Assembly: GCF_031143425.1 (NCBI RefSeq)
Contig: NC_090448.1
Location: forward strand, 332,084,177 to 332,148,176
Direction of reading: 5' to 3'
Length of the DNA stretch: 64,000 bases
Source: Pleurodeles waltl
Lineage: Eukaryota; Chordata; Amphibia; Caudata; Salamandridae
A program made the translations under genes and the position numbers. Positions 33,536 through 46,207 of this stretch are shown piece after piece. Each line of letters begins with the position of its first letter. Positions within the stretch are counted from its first letter, which is position 1. The notes under the pieces were generated by a model. The model saw nothing but the letters and a program-made list of their open reading frames with translations. It was not told where the DNA came from and did not search any database.

Positions 33536-34994
33536 AAATGGGCATGGAGCCCCGTCGTGGATCTGGCTTTCCAGTCATCCGGCTGAGGTGCCCCCCCTTC
33601 CCTTCCCCCTGAGGTGCCTGTAGTATTTCTATCTGATGCCCCGGCATCGTTCTCTCCGATTGTGGTCAGGTATCGTTAGTGGGCCTCGCCCATGCATTTT
33701 TGGACTGTTGGTGCACGGACATTGTTATGTACATATCTGCACTACTTCTCGTCTTGTATATAATTATGACTGATTTTCAAATATATATCTGTATATTTTT
33801 GTATGACATGTATATTGGCACATTACATTGTTTGACCGATTTTCGCTTTGTGTATTCATTCTTCCGGGGGGATTGTGGGTTGTTACTGTGATTTTTTGAG
33901 AATGCATTGGTGTGTATGTTGTAATATGCGAGGGTGGGGGTGTTTGGTGGGTGTCCCCCTAACTTTTGCCTCCCCCCTCCCCCATGTCGTAGGTGCAGTA
34001 CTCACCGTTGTCTGCGGCGCCTACGTAGCTGTTGGTCGTAGAGGAGCAGAAACACAAGGGCAGGGAGTATTTGGAGTTCCGGCTCCATGGAGTCCTCGTT
34101 CCTCATGGGATATGTTCAGGTGAGCGTTTTCCCATAGCAAAAGCTGTTTCCGCCGTGTTTTTATCCACGGTGAATCTGCCCCGGAAAAGGTGGCGGATTG
34201 GCGGGTTGTAATACTGTGGGCGGTACATTGTCTTCCGCCTGTCTGTTGGCGGTGACCGCCGGGCTGCTTGTCTGTACCGCCATGGCGGGCGAAGTGTTAA
34301 AGTGGCTGTGTTTGTTGGCGGTTTCCGCCAGGGTCATAATTCCCTTTTTTTGTCCGCCGGCCTGTTTGCGGTATTTCCGCTGCTTTAACACCGTCCGCCA
34401 GGGTTGTAATGACCCGCAATGTTCTTTTTGCGTCCAGATGATGAAGTCACTCCTCTTCTTTAAAGGGATGTTGCAGAACATAAAAGGTAGATAAGGTGAT
34501 GGACTGGCCTACATCAAAGGGAGAGGACTTGAACAGGGATGGTTGATCTGGCAACAGCTGAAATGCCAAGATGGCAGAAAGATAGCCTCTTAAGGTGCCC
34601 AAAGCAGAACCCTGCTGAGCTAGAGTTAAAAATAAACAGAAAGAACTTGGGGAAGGGGTGCAGATAGGGGGTCAACTTGTTTATCTGTACACCATGCCAC
34701 AAACTTGCCCCAGTGGCAGGCTTATGCCATCTTGGTGAAGGGATGCCTGCTACCAATATAACACTGGAAGGAAGGTAGAAAGCTGTCAACTGTCACCTCT
34801 CAATCTCCATGAATGAAGGTGATGCATTCTCAGATTCAGGTGCAAAACCCTGCCCTGAACTTCAGGTTCCACTGCAGATCCCTCATACACCACCAGGCAT
34901 GTGCCACAAGAAATATCCATGAAGTCCCACAGCCTCAGGGTCATTCTCACCGAAAATCATGGCTAAAGGCTGGATAAAGGCTGAAACATCTGAA

Positions 34995-35680
34995 TCATAG
35001 CCTGAATATCTTACATTTGCGGGAGGATATGTTCAAAACTGCACTATGTCCAGAAAACCTCTGATAATGGTGAATGTCTGAGAAAGAGTCAGGTGTGACT
35101 TCAGCATGTTGATAGTAAACTCCCAGCAAGAGCAGGAGGTTCGGTGTAGTCTGACGGTGGGAGGCAAATGCCTTTGGTGAGCCCACCTTCAACACCCAAT
35201 GGTCAAATGCTATAGACCTCCAGTGCTGCGGGTGATGGCGTATCCTGCTCCACCACTGGATTCCCATGATGGTCGGAGGGCATGTTAAAAGGGTTTGAAG
35301 GCTGCAGCTGCCGGGTAGGTGGACTTCTCGACCTTTGGCTGCCAGGCCCATGTGGTCCCATGTGGTCTGTGAGAACCATGTCCTCAGCCAGAAAATGATT
35401 ACGTGGATTGGTGACAGGGTTGTCTGGGTGTGTACAGACATGGTTGGAAAGCCCTTCCGTGGTCACAAAATGGGCAGAAAGCAGACTGGGGTTGGGGTGG
35501 AGCCATGGAAAGGCCTACAGACCTTGTTGTAGCTCTGCTTTCGTTAAAGTGCTTGAGCGCCGAGTCCACCTTCCCACCAAAAAACTGAGAGCCATCAAAG
35601 GGCATGTCCATGAGCAAGGCCTGAACAGCCCCTGAAAAGCCAGTGGTTCTCAGCCAAGAGTGGTGCCAAAGGGCCACCAA
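34995..35680 (-). pseudogene. DIRS-A fragment, gag/reverse-transcriptase junction
   Basis: Antisense frames show FSGAVQALLMDMPFDGSQFF then a short helix with ALKHFNESRATTRS. This is the DIRS signature just before the reverse transcriptase; DIRS-B has the same motif at 46903-47124. The next block (to 34995) resembles the entry to the reverse transcriptase (HWRSIAFDHWVL) but then degenerates. No catalytic motif remains. Confidence 0.6.
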
Positions 35681-35756
35681 CTATGAAATAACTCTGCCTA
35701 GCAAGTTGGGCATATCCAGCCCACATCGTATGGTAAGCTTCACTGCATTTCTCCCA

Positions 35757-36528
35757 TTAGCAACTACTTGAGAGAACCATGGGCAGCACTTGCGCAACTG
35801 AGTCTGAGATAGTAGGGGAGTATCGGCTCAAAAGGCACAAGGTGTTCACTGACTGCAGTGGCAGGTTGGCGGAAGAGAACATCCTATTCCCAAAGGAATT
35901 CAGCCTTTTGGATTCCCTGTCTGGTTGAGTGGAAGGGAATGCACCAGGGTTAATTTTGGAGGTGGAGGCCTGAACCACCAAGCTCTCTGGGGTCCCCTTA
36001 GGTGAGGAAATGGCAGTAGGCAATTATCCTATGCAAAATGGCGTCATCCCTGAACGCCGGTTTCAATAAATTATGGTATTGCAACGCAGGATTTTTCCCT
36101 GATACTTTGAGCTCGATGAACTGGTAAACTAATTGAACAAGGATAATGAGATCTTATATGAACTGTTCTAAAGAATATTTGGGAAGCCTTGAGAAAGCTC
36201 CAAGTACAATTACCAGTCGGGGGCGAAACACGTGTCGGCATTTGCTCTTTTTTGGAGTCTGTTCACCTCCCTTGTACCTCACATGAATCCTCATTCTTCT
36301 TATATTCAAAATAAACCTCCACTGGATGTAACAAACTGATTGGATGTGTTACTCTAGATTTGAACTGTGAAAAGCAAGATATGATCTAACTATCTTTTAT
36401 ATGGGTTTACCTACATCTTTTTCACTTCACATATTGAGGTAATTTTCAAAAGGGCTCCAAACCTCATTGGTAACCCGTATTGCTTACATTAGGGCATTAA
36501 GTAAGAGTGTGCTGGGCCCTTTTCTGGA
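35757..36528. other. Degraded DIRS-A sequence without readable frame
   Basis: No element other than DIRS-A is visible. The stretch lies between recognisable gag and reverse-transcriptase parts, and probably represents mutated or rearranged DIRS sequence. Confidence 0.35.
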
Positions 36529-37055
36529 TTATACATGCACATGAGCCTCTGTGCAAGGCTTGGACCAGGCCCAGAGTAGGACATCAGCAAGAGCTTTATT
36601 AAATGGGAGTGGTGGTTCTGTGGGACCACCTCTGTCAAGAAGTTCATCTTGATTGTCACTTAGCGTAAGGTCCAGGACCTCAGCTGCTCTTCGCACCACC
36701 ATTGCAAAAGAGGCACCCTCCTTCATAGCTATGGTAGGGGAGAGACCAGGCCAGTGTCTGGGGAAACGTTCAGTCCACTGGAATCCATGAGATCCTCATA
36801 CCAGGTCTCTTCCTTCTGATATCCATGTGGGTCTGCATACCCCTCCCATTCGTCTCCCAACCACGACCTATCATGTGAATAAGGCACTGGCTCTGGCATG
36901 GGAAGTCTGGCCCCTGTTGAAGTAGGAGCTGGCATCTGGCAACCCCAGTCTGTGTTGGAGTTGGGGATGATGGTGGGGATGGTGCAGCTGGAGGAAGTTG
37001 GTGGAACTTTAGGTGTGGGGGGTTCATCACTGCAACCAGCATTGGGGAAGGTCAA
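36529..37055 (-). pseudogene. DIRS-A gag-like remnant
   Basis: Antisense frames give a Pro-rich region, then an acidic SWLGDEWEGYADPHGYQKEETWYEDLMDSSGLNVSPDTGL-type segment (36.73-36.9 kb), then RRAAEVLDLTLSD and EPPLPFNKALADVLLWAWSK. The last two blocks are characteristic of the first ORF of vertebrate DIRS elements. One or two frameshifts separate them. Confidence 0.55.
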
Positions 37056-38059
37056 AGTGGTCTAACCAGTGCCACTGTGAATCTATCAATGGATTCCAGG
37101 GGCCCAACTGGCACCTGGGGCCAACTCGCTAGCGGAAGAGCATCAGACAACCCTCCTGAGCCCGCGGGCATGTAAGTTCTCCAGCGGGGATGGGCCTCTC
37201 ACATATAAGGTACATGGTTTCATAAAATTCATGTAATTGGGCAGATTTGCTCGGGTTCCTGGAAACTCTGGGAGGTGTAAGGTGGCCCAGGCACAAGCTC
37301 CACCACAGAGTCAGGTCTGGGGTGGCAAACATTCCCAGGTCTCATTGGATTACGTTGACAGATGCAGTGAAGTCTAAGACTTCCTAAACTTCTTAATTCT
37401 CTTGTGTCAGTGGACTTACCCAATTTTCAAAGATCTTGTGTTTGGAGTGGCTCCATGACTCATCTTGGGACCTTCATATTGACCGAGATCGTGAATGGCG
37501 CAGCATCGCCACGTCAAGCAGAGAGGACTGTCGGTGACTGACACCACAGGGCTTTAAACCTGCCTTCCTAGTAGACATCCTCAACACGCCAGGAGACAGT
37601 CTTGACAAACTCTCGACAAAACGTTGAAAAAAGGTGAGTCAAAAAAGGCTGTGGGTGGGGACATGGTCAAGGTTGCAGCCACGGCAGATGTGCTTCTCTA
37701 AGCACTGGCCCAGGCCCACATACTATCCTTCCTAATCGTGTGAAGTCTGGCCTAGGGGCATCCGCAGCTGTGCAGGTGACACCCCGCAAGGTGATTTAGG
37801 TCGGCAGGGTGCCTTCTGTCCGTGTTCCCTGCCACAGCTGTCGGCCGTTGCTGAGGAGTGGCCCGGGGCTGTGGCCAGGCCTTTCGCTGTGGGACCACTG
37901 CAGAGCAGGGCAGTGCTGAAGGGATGGAGGTGTGTGGCGCTTCGGCTGCTGAATCAGGCAAACCACTGGTGGCAGTGCTGAGGCCCAGTGGGGAGTAGGC
38001 GGGGCATTGTATGGATGCACCCTGTTGCCCTGCGAGGTGAGGAGGACTTGCGGAGGCAC

Positions 38060-38733
38060 CACTCCTCTTGATCATGGCATTGGCACACTGGCCACCTCAA
38101 GGATACTCCACAGTCAATCTGCCCAGTTAAAAAAATACTGCACACAATCCTGGACACTAGATCAATGCTGTCTCCTTGGATGCAAACCTGCTCTGTGCGG
38201 AACGAAAGAAACTGGTGACCCACGTGGATGATGCTGAAACCTCAATGACCACAATGCATCCCACATTGCAGGAACTCCAAGTTTAACTGAAGGACATGAG
38301 GGCTGAGGTGATCTCTCTACATCTGAGAGCAGAAGAAACAGCGTGCTGCTTGAGGCACAATAATGTCAGCTTCTCGGGCTTTCCAGAATGCTCAGTGGGA
38401 GCGAGTGTGGAATCTCTGCCTACCCGGATTTCGCTGTGGAGATGCAACGTTTTTGCAACTCCTATGCTGTGGTCAGGCAACACCTCTGGGAGCTAGGCCC
38501 AATCCTGCTAAACTTAAAGTGATGGATAGAGCGTCAACTCACTTTTTCTCAACTCCTGGAGATGCATGGACTTGGTTGGAGGTAAAGGGAATGGTAGGGC
38601 CCGCATCGACTGAAAGGAATACTGGCAAATGGCCCGGTCAAGGTGTAGGAGGCACGGGTGGATCCGGAGCTGCCCCTCAACTTCACAGGTGGCTAAGGAG
38701 AGAGCACAGGCACTGAAGTGGTGCTTCACCATA
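38060..38733 (+). pseudogene. L1-b ORF1 remnant
   Basis: Sense frames read as a helical segment (LKDMRAEVISLHLRAEET) followed by RHNNVSFSGFPE. This is the coiled-coil to RRM transition of L1 ORF1 proteins, where 'RRNNIRIVGFPEG' is usual. ORF1 protein binds the element's RNA. Two frameshifts or stops lie upstream, and the C-terminal part is lost at the 20-bp duplication ending at 38733. Confidence 0.65.
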
Positions 38734-40097
38734 CACATAACATCAAAGTACACTGTTAACATGACAGACGCATACTGCTGGCACCCCGAAAGGCATTACG
38801 GGCGATCCTTCAGGGGCAATACGGGTATTACTCTGGTCATTGTCACATGCCCCACCCCCCATGCTATCATATGTTTAGCACGTACGTTGCTAGTCACAAC
38901 GAGGTTGGTGGGAACTGTCATGCTGTTTGAAGGTCCGTTAGTATGACGGGTGCACAACATCCATTATTTTTTCATAAGCCTACAGAGACACGACCACAAT
39001 TTACAAGGCAGCTTCACATACATAGACACAGAGAGGATACCATGTAAAGCCTAGTGTGAGTAGCCACGTAAAAGGATAGGCAGTTTTTATTACATTAGTT
39101 TATGATGGCATACTTTTAGATATCAATTTATGGCTACCCATTGATATCATTTTCATCTGAGGTTTTTGTTCATGTTAGTTTTGCAGCAGTCCTATGGCCC
39201 GCATTTCCCAAGGGGCCCTGTTCTTAATCTAGGAGGGTAAGGCAACATTGCTTAGCTTTGTGTGATAACAAAGATCATGTGACAAGGTTCAATGGCAGAA
39301 ACATCACACTATTTCACTAGGTGTGTGCATGCGACCACTGTGTGCTAACACCGTTTGATGTACGTATTTACTTGTTGGATGAATTCTACAATTCTTTCTT
39401 TCCTTTCCAGGTCAACCTAAAATTAGGGTACCTAGGCTTATATGTAAGTTCCTGCTTTTTCTTACATTTTCATACATTACAGACACACTCATGGTCATTG
39501 TAGTTAGTACTGGCTTGTAATTTTTTGGTAATGAAGAAATGCCACTTGATCCTTGTTGGGACTTCCACCGCATTAAACATGTCGACTTACACACTGGGAT
39601 CAGGGTAGTTCCCTATATCTTTCCCTATTCTCTTTTGTTGTGGCGAGTGCAGGGACATCATTCGCTATGTCACTTCCACTTTTGTTTATAACCTTGACAC
39701 AGATCCTCTTGCTACTCAAACATGTTTATGGGTCTATAGCCAATGTTAACATTCACTTTCCGGTCCTACACACTCCCCCTCTCTTACAGGGACAATCCAC
39801 TCCTGTACCCAGCACACAGCAGTGACCAAAAAAAGATCTCTGGCAAAAACAAAACCCAACCGGGCTTGTCAGACATTGCAGCACCGGTCCGACGATGAAG
39901 CATGACACCCAGGTGGGTGTGTGAGGGCCTGGCTTCTAACTATAGAAGTCCCTAGATTGACCAGTATCTCACAGTGAAGTCCTAGTGGGGACTCCCTAAT
40001 TCGGAACAGTGTACTATGAGTATGTTAGTCGGGGACTGTACACTGGACCAATACTATCCCCTGATTCCCTCTTTGCATGAAGTGGTGCTTCACCATA
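38714..40097. repeat. 20-bp direct repeat flanking a 1.34-kb block in L1-b
   Basis: TGAAGTGGTGCTTCACCATA occurs at 38714-38733 and again at 40078-40097. The 1344 bp between (38734-40077) do not read as L1, have no terminal inverted repeats and no poly(A) end, and contain no clear coding region. It is either an insertion with an unusually long target duplication or the result of a recombination. Confidence 0.8.
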
Positions 40098-40699
40098 GCC
40101 AGAACTCTTGAGCCCGTGCGGTTGGACCGTGCCTCTGACATGGGGTCATAAACAAATGGCATCTGCTCGGGAGGGCTAGAGGGGGCCAGAGTTGACACCA
40201 CAGCTGGTGTATGATCTGCAATGAGGGATGGGGTTTATTCTTTGCTGTGTGATAAGTGGTGTGGACTGCTCACCAGTGACTATTGGAGATGCCCTGTGAC
40301 CCCCCCATTTGTCATCCAGATCCTCAGAAAGGGATCATGTGTCTGTGAGCCCTGACCTTTGTCCCTCCACCTACCCACTATCCACCAAACAAGACATGCA
40401 TTTCATTACATATTTCTCTTCGGTTGTTGTTCATTCATTGAATAATTGTGGTTGGGCACTCGGACAGACCCTGGCCAAGGAGGAGAGGGGTTACATTTGT
40501 TGTTTTTAATTTTGATACACAGAGTCTCCTACATATATTTTTGCAGAATGGTCCTGTAGTGCACCGGGCAATTGGTCATCGACGGGGCACTTGGGGGCGA
40601 CCTCCAAACTGGAAATGTGGGGAATAAGCCTCACAGAACATAATTTCTCACCACTTAGCACTGTACAAGTGGGCATACCTGCAAGCAAAACTACTCTGC

Positions 40700-43600
40700 A
40701 CTATTACTTACTGACATGGAACCTAAAGGGCATGGGCACTCCCATAAAAAGGTACCAGGTTCCTACATATCTTAAGCACTGCCACACGCACATAGCTTTT
40801 TTGCCAGAGAGACATTTGACAAGGTCAGAGCTACAAAAAGTATGTGTAAAATGGAGAACAGGTGTATGGCACTACAACATCAGCACATGCAAGGGGGGGT
40901 CTTGATATGGATTGCCCTGGGCGTCTCATTCGTGAAAGACACACACAAAGATGACACTGAGGGTAGATTTGTGGTTGTGAAGGGACATATGGCATATGCC
41001 CCCCTCGCACTGGTGGTTGTTTATGCCCCCAACACTAATCACCCCGCTTTTTTAGATCTCCTGACCCCGGATCTTTTCCTGGACCTACACACTCCCAGAA
41101 CATGAGGCAGCAAAGGTGTTCCAGATGTCGCCCAGGACTGCTCTACCCCTTCACTGAAGGGTACTCTGCATGTCAGGGCGTTGCAATACATTTGAGATTG
41201 GATGGGTAACCGGAGCGTGTTCAATATGTGGCGCTTGTGTCTTCCAGACACCACTGTGTTCTTGTTTTATTCCTCGGTCAATGCCCTCCACACCAGGCTG
41301 GATCTTCTTCTCTGAGGTGAACCATTGAGCCCACAGAGAACTAGTATGGAATACTTGGTGCGTATCCTCTCTGATCAATGCCCACTGCTGATAATGCTAC
41401 GTTGGCGGAGGGCACGACCTACGACACCGACCTGGACCCCACTCTTCAGGGAGGCCATGTCAACACGAATTACCCAATATTTTGAACTTCACATGGGCAC
41501 CATGTCCACAGGAGCTCTGGAGTGGGATCCCCCACAAGGTAGTCATGCAAGGGCACTACACTGTCACTATAAGGGGGGCTGTCAGGCCCCGCGCAATAGC
41601 TATTAGACATGGAAAGGGAACTGAGGGTACTCAAGACTGAAGTGTCCCAGTGGGCTGACTGGACGGAACGACTCCAACAGCTGAGAAAGAGTCACAGGAA
41701 TTTGGAGGCACACTTAGGAAACAGGATTATAGGCACTGCCTTGCCTGTATCCATGCCTGGGGTGGGGGTGCCTTGGGGGTCGTTCGGGAAGGCTATTGGC
41801 GTGGCTGGTTAAAGAGGACCAGGCATGGCCACTGATAGGGGCAATCAAGTTGGGGAATGGCCTCATGTTTAATAAGCAAGAGGCCAACAGTGCTGCTTTT
41901 GCAGAGTATTATCGCTCCCCATATACAGACATAGCCTGATTATAGTTTTACCCAAGCAGGGCTGGGATCCCCTTGAAGTCCATTCATATCAGACACTCTT
42001 CCTTCTAAATTTAGACTTTAAGATATTGGGGAAGATCCTGGCCAATATGCTGCTTCCCATTGCTCACACCCTAGGGCACATGGGTCAATCTGGGTTTCCT
42101 CCTGAGTGCAATACCTTCCTCAGCTTACGATGTGTACTGGGTGTGATGAAGGCTGCCTCCACTGAGACGGGAGAACAGGTGGCAGTGTCACTTGACACAG
42201 AAAAGGTGTTTGACATGCTGGGGTGGGATTATCTACTGGCAACACTGGGTAGAATGGGTGTTTGTCGGACTGCCTTAGTTGGTTCTACATGCTTTAAAAG
42301 AACCCAACAGCAAGAGATAGGACAGTTAATATCTGACAGCTTTGACACACACAGGGACACCAGGAAAGATTACCACCCCTGTCCCTGTTGATCTTTGTCC
42401 TGGCCATGGAGCCCCTGGTCTGCAGTCTGTGCTTACGAGCGCAGCTTTAAGGACTTCAGGCACATGACAAACACCATATCATCTCTCAATACATAAATGT
42501 CCTTATCTATCTGAGTGATGCCACTGCCACACTTTTAGCCCTAATGGAGACACTGTACAAATTTAGAATTGTGTCAGGCCTCAGGGGAAATTGGTCTCAG
42601 TCTTGTATGCTCCCCCCTCTCTTCGGTCCCTGAGCATAATATGGGAGCTCTACTGAAGTTTCAGCTTGAATGACACCATGACATGTTCAAGTATTTCAGT
42701 ATACTGATCTACCACTCAGACAAGGACCTAGTGGAGGGTAACATGGGTATGACCTTGAGCTCAATCCAAAAGTCCCTCACAGGATCCTTGGGTGGACACA
42801 CATATACACGTGGCGGTCTAACACCAGGGTCTGCTCACCACGAGACACATCAGATGAGGATAGCACACCACTGCTAGCATGTAAAAGTGCAAGTGCAAAA
42901 GGGGCCCCCATCCTCCATACTCCCCACTGAACCCTGTTTGGTGGTTGCTGGCAGTCCAGGAGTTGATCCAGCATCACAACATGTCACCTTGGAGAGAAGC
43001 TGAGATTTACCAACTGGGGGACCTTCTTCCCGGAGGGAACAGTAATGCTCTTGCAAGAGATTATGGACATTTATGGTGTCGCAGCAAGGAATTTTCTGAC
43101 ATATCACGCCGTACAGCATGTGATCACTACATTACAGGTTATGGGCAGAGTCGGGGCATCCACATCACCGACACTGTTAGTAATCCTGTCACAAAAAAAA
43201 TTATTATGGCCCTGTATGTCGCTTTGAGCTCACTCCACAGCAAATCAGACGACAAGGCTAAAGAGAGATGGATGGCAGATCTGCAAATGCCATTCACAGT
43301 CTCTGGACTAGAGCATTTAAACACATGAAGAGGTTTCAGATATGCCATGCTTTGGCTACATGCAATTTAACTATTTACATCAGGCTTACCTCACAATGAA
43401 ACACATTTAGTGCATGTTTCCAACAAAATCCCCTGAATGCTCCCGCTGTAGAACATCTGAGGCAGGTTTTTACCACATGGTATGGGAGTGTCCGATGGTG
43501 CAGTGGTCCTGGGAGGAAAGTCACAGGAACTACTGCTGCTGCAGTGGAGCGATTGGTCCTGCCGTCACTGGATAATGCCAACTTTGTCTTAGATCTAAGA

Positions 43601-43840
43601 CTAAGGGAGATGAGTACTTGCATAGGTTCATTAATCTAGCCTTCATACTCTTCAAAAGGACAATTGCGTTGTCCTGGAAAGTTGACATGGGTCCCAATAT
43701 GCACCATTGGCTCTCCACATTGTTGAAATGGGCAAAAGCTGATCTAGACATCCTCACAGTGGTGTGTACAAGTGGAGGGGGGAATGCTGGAGGTTGGTGC
43801 TGGGATACTTACATCAGAAACCTAAATGCAAAAAAATGAC
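40700..43840 (+). pseudogene. L1-b ORF2: endonuclease and reverse transcriptase, broken
   Basis: The endonuclease start is clear near 40720: LLTWNLKGMGTPIKR, then HIAFLPERHLTRSE, which keeps the Asn- and Glu-containing motifs. Around 42026-42391 the reverse transcriptase shows KILANMLLPIAHTLGHMGQSGF and SLDTEKVFDMLGWDYLLATL, the block with the first catalytic Asp, followed by a 'GT/DTRKDYHPCPC' equivalent of the usual 'GTRQGCPLSP'. The C-terminus near 43300-43560 has SRCRTSEAGFYHMVWECP. There are many frameshifts, and the YxDD box is not intact (near 42500). Confidence 0.75.
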
Positions 43841-44369
43841 ACACACCCAACCTGAAAACTATCTTAGGTCCTTCTGTACCATCCTGCAGCACCTATGCTG
43901 AACCACCCCAGCACGTGAGGTAGTGGGTTCATGCCCTCTTGCAGGCCTCATAGTCAATAAAGGTAATACAACCACGCCGACAGTGCCCCTCAAGACTGAG
44001 GTGTGGGACTCGTCTGGGGCCCTGGCAGGCACCCCGGCATTGGTGCCCTCATTGTTCAGACTGGCCTACAGGATATTTCCACATGAGAATCAGCCGGCAC
44101 TGGTAGGTGGATGTAACTGGGTACCCTTACTGATCGTGTTTTCCCCTGGGCACTATTGCCACAACACAATATACCGCGACTCAATCCTGTGTAGGGGTCC
44201 TCTTCTTTAAGACAATCTGCCACTTCTCAGGTTGGAGGTGCAACACATCTAGGCTATTGTGGCTCCACTATTTACGTTTATTACTGTGTTTATGATGCAA
44301 TATCATATGCATGTGACACATTGAAACTACCACTGTTATGATCTCTTTTCTTGTACATGTGCTATAATC

Positions 44370-44379
44370 AATAAATAAA
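44370..44379 (+). terminator. L1-b polyadenylation signals
   Basis: Overlapping AATAAATAAA about 20 bp before the 3' duplication. No long poly(A) tail remains beyond a few A. Confidence 0.6.
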
Positions 44380-44814
44380 TACAATTTTAAAACACTGAAA
44401 AAAGGCTGGTGATAGCTCTTCTCCAGATCTGTCCTGACTGGTATGGAAAGAAAAGAACTGACGTCAGTGCCTGGGGATGGCACCTATATAAACCACACCG
44501 AGCCAAACAACACCACCTACTGATGCACAGAGGTACTGCTCACAAAATATTTCTGGATCCAGTCTGATGCCGGGAGATACTTCTAAGGTAAGTACTTTGT
44601 GGCTAGAATTCTCTATCTGGTATGGTCCTTTTTTTGCCCCAGCAAACCCCATTAAGAACGAATTGTCTATTCAATGGTCTTTGTTAACATCAATGTAAAA
44701 GCTGAGCGATCTTTTGGAATCCAGCTATTGAGTGAGGTGGAGCAAAGAAGGCTGGAAGGGTGATGGAATGTCTGTCTTGAACGAACATCACAACTGTCAT
44801 CTAAAAACACTCCC

Positions 44815-45294
44815 CTAGTATACAACTCCTGTGTGTCCAGAAAAAAGGTGGTGAATGGACAAAGCTTGTAGCTCATTCACACAACAATCTGAGGTTATAC
44901 AGAGGAAGACCATTTCATGAGTCAGTAGAAACAAAGGACAGCTGTGCACCTCCCCAAATGAAGTACACATAAGGAAAGTGAGGACCAAATAAAGGTCTGA
45001 CTGTAGCATTACAAAAGGTTTGGGTGGGAACATACGGACTGGATCTTTAAGGAAACTCATCACACCAGGTAATTTAAACAAAGACAATTGATCTGGCAAA
45101 TGCAAAAAGACAGAAACGTCCAACACATAACCTTTAACTGTACCCATGGCAAACCCTTGTTTGACTAAAGACAAAAACCAAAACATCAGAAAACTTGTAA
45201 TGGGTCTGTATGATGGGATGGGATACTTCTGAACAGCTGCCTGATAAGAGAACAGGTATTTATGCCCAGAAATTCCACACTCTCCTGGCTCCAT
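44815..45294 (-). pseudogene. DIRS-B tyrosine recombinase remnant
   Basis: Antisense frame of 159 codons matching the C-terminal recombinase of DIRS elements: SFLMFWFLSLVKQGFAM, GYVLDVSVFLHLPDQLSLF, DLYLVLTFLMCTSFGEVHSC and VNELQALSIHH. In family members the last block follows a catalytic Arg in a 'TSARRVSEL' context. Here it reads TSDCCVNEL, so that Arg is lost and the enzyme would be dead. DIRS elements use this recombinase instead of an integrase to join a circular DNA to the genome. Confidence 0.7.
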
Positions 45295-46207
45295 TCAGAT
45301 AAACCAAAATGACTTTGGCTAGGCTGTTCCTGATTTTCTTGGGACCTCTGGAACTCCAGTGTGCATATTTGCAGACATTGCAAGCTCTCAGCTGTGGTGA
45401 AGAGATCGAGCCAGGGGTCTCCCTAATGCCTGAAGACACCAGGTGTCATCTCAGGGTGAGGTTGCCATTTTTGACCTCCGAGGTGTCATCGGCTGAGTTT
45501 GTCCACCCTTGCATTCAAAGATCCTGCAAGGTGGTTCATGACTAGGGAAATGCCCTGACTCGAGGTGCACAGCCTTCTGGCACAGGACCCCTACCCTGCA
45601 TTGCTTGCAGTGGTATTGTCTAGGAGAACCTGAACTAGCCTCCCATTTGATGGGTATTAGGAAGGCCTTCCATCCTAAATGAATGGGCCCGCAATTCAGA
45701 TGGGCTGACGTGGAGCAGAGTCTCCTCTGTAGCCCAGAGACCTCTGATCTCCATCTCTCAGAGATGGCCTGTCCAACCCAGCAGTATGCACCCATCACCA
45801 TCCTCAGCTCTGGGTGGGGTAGGGTGAGGGGTCTGCCACCAGTACAACTGCTGTTCAGCAGTCACCACTGCAGGTTTTTTACAGTCTTCTCAGAAACCTG
45901 AATAGACTGACAAGTTTCTACATGCTGAACCCACTGAAATTTCAGATGCCACTGCAGAGCCCGCATGTGCCAGGGCCTAAACTGAAACAACTGGTTTATA
46001 GCCCAAGTGTTCTGAACTCACCAAACTGTAGGGAAGACTCAAAATTGCACTTTAGTAAGAATCATTCCAATGAATATGAGACTCTCTGATGGAGACAAGT
46101 GTCACTTCAGCACACTTATCAAGTACCCTAAAGAAGTTAGGATGTCTGCTGTCATCTGTAATTGATTTATGACTGACTGTAGTGAGCCCCCCTTGAACAG
46201 GCAGCCA

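Larger units (their letters stand above)
25827..34417 (-). mobile_element. Harbinger copy 2, 8.6 kb, inverted relative to copies 1 and 3
   Basis: The ends GGGGGTCATTACAAC at 25827 and GTTGTAATGACCCGC at 34417 are inverted copies with one mismatch. AAT flanks both ends (25824-25826 and 34418-34420). GGCGGT/ACCGCC clusters lie inside each end. Order on the plus strand: MybA (sense, two exons), nuclease (antisense), divergent promoter, MybB (sense, three exons), three minisatellite arrays. MybA is open, the nuclease has one premature stop, and MybB is frameshifted. Confidence 0.9.
37652..44397 (+). mobile_element. L1-type LINE, sense, near full length but degraded (L1-b)
   Basis: The element is bounded by an 11-bp duplication AAAAAAGGCTG (37641-37651 and 44398-44408), which joins the two DIRS-A halves. 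GC-rich 5' UTR runs to about 38 kb, ORF1 to 38733, then a 1.34-kb foreign or duplicated block, ORF2 from about 40.7 to 43.85 kb, and a 3' end with overlapping AATAAA signals. All frames contain stops. Confidence 0.8.
25640..44665 (-). mobile_element. DIRS-type retrotransposon with inverted ends, split by two insertions (DIRS-A)
   Basis: The segment 25735-25826 is the approximate reverse complement of part of 44430-44600: CCACCTAC followed, about 40 bp on, by ATCCAGTCTG appears in the reverse of the first and directly in the second. Inverted termini are diagnostic for DIRS elements. Between them, antisense, lie gag-like (36.5-37.06 kb) and reverse-transcriptase-region (35.0-35.7 kb) remnants. 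Harbinger copy 2 occupies 25827-34417 and L1-b occupies 37652-44397, so only about 3.7 kb is DIRS sequence. Most of the reverse transcriptase and the recombinase are deleted. Confidence 0.7.
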
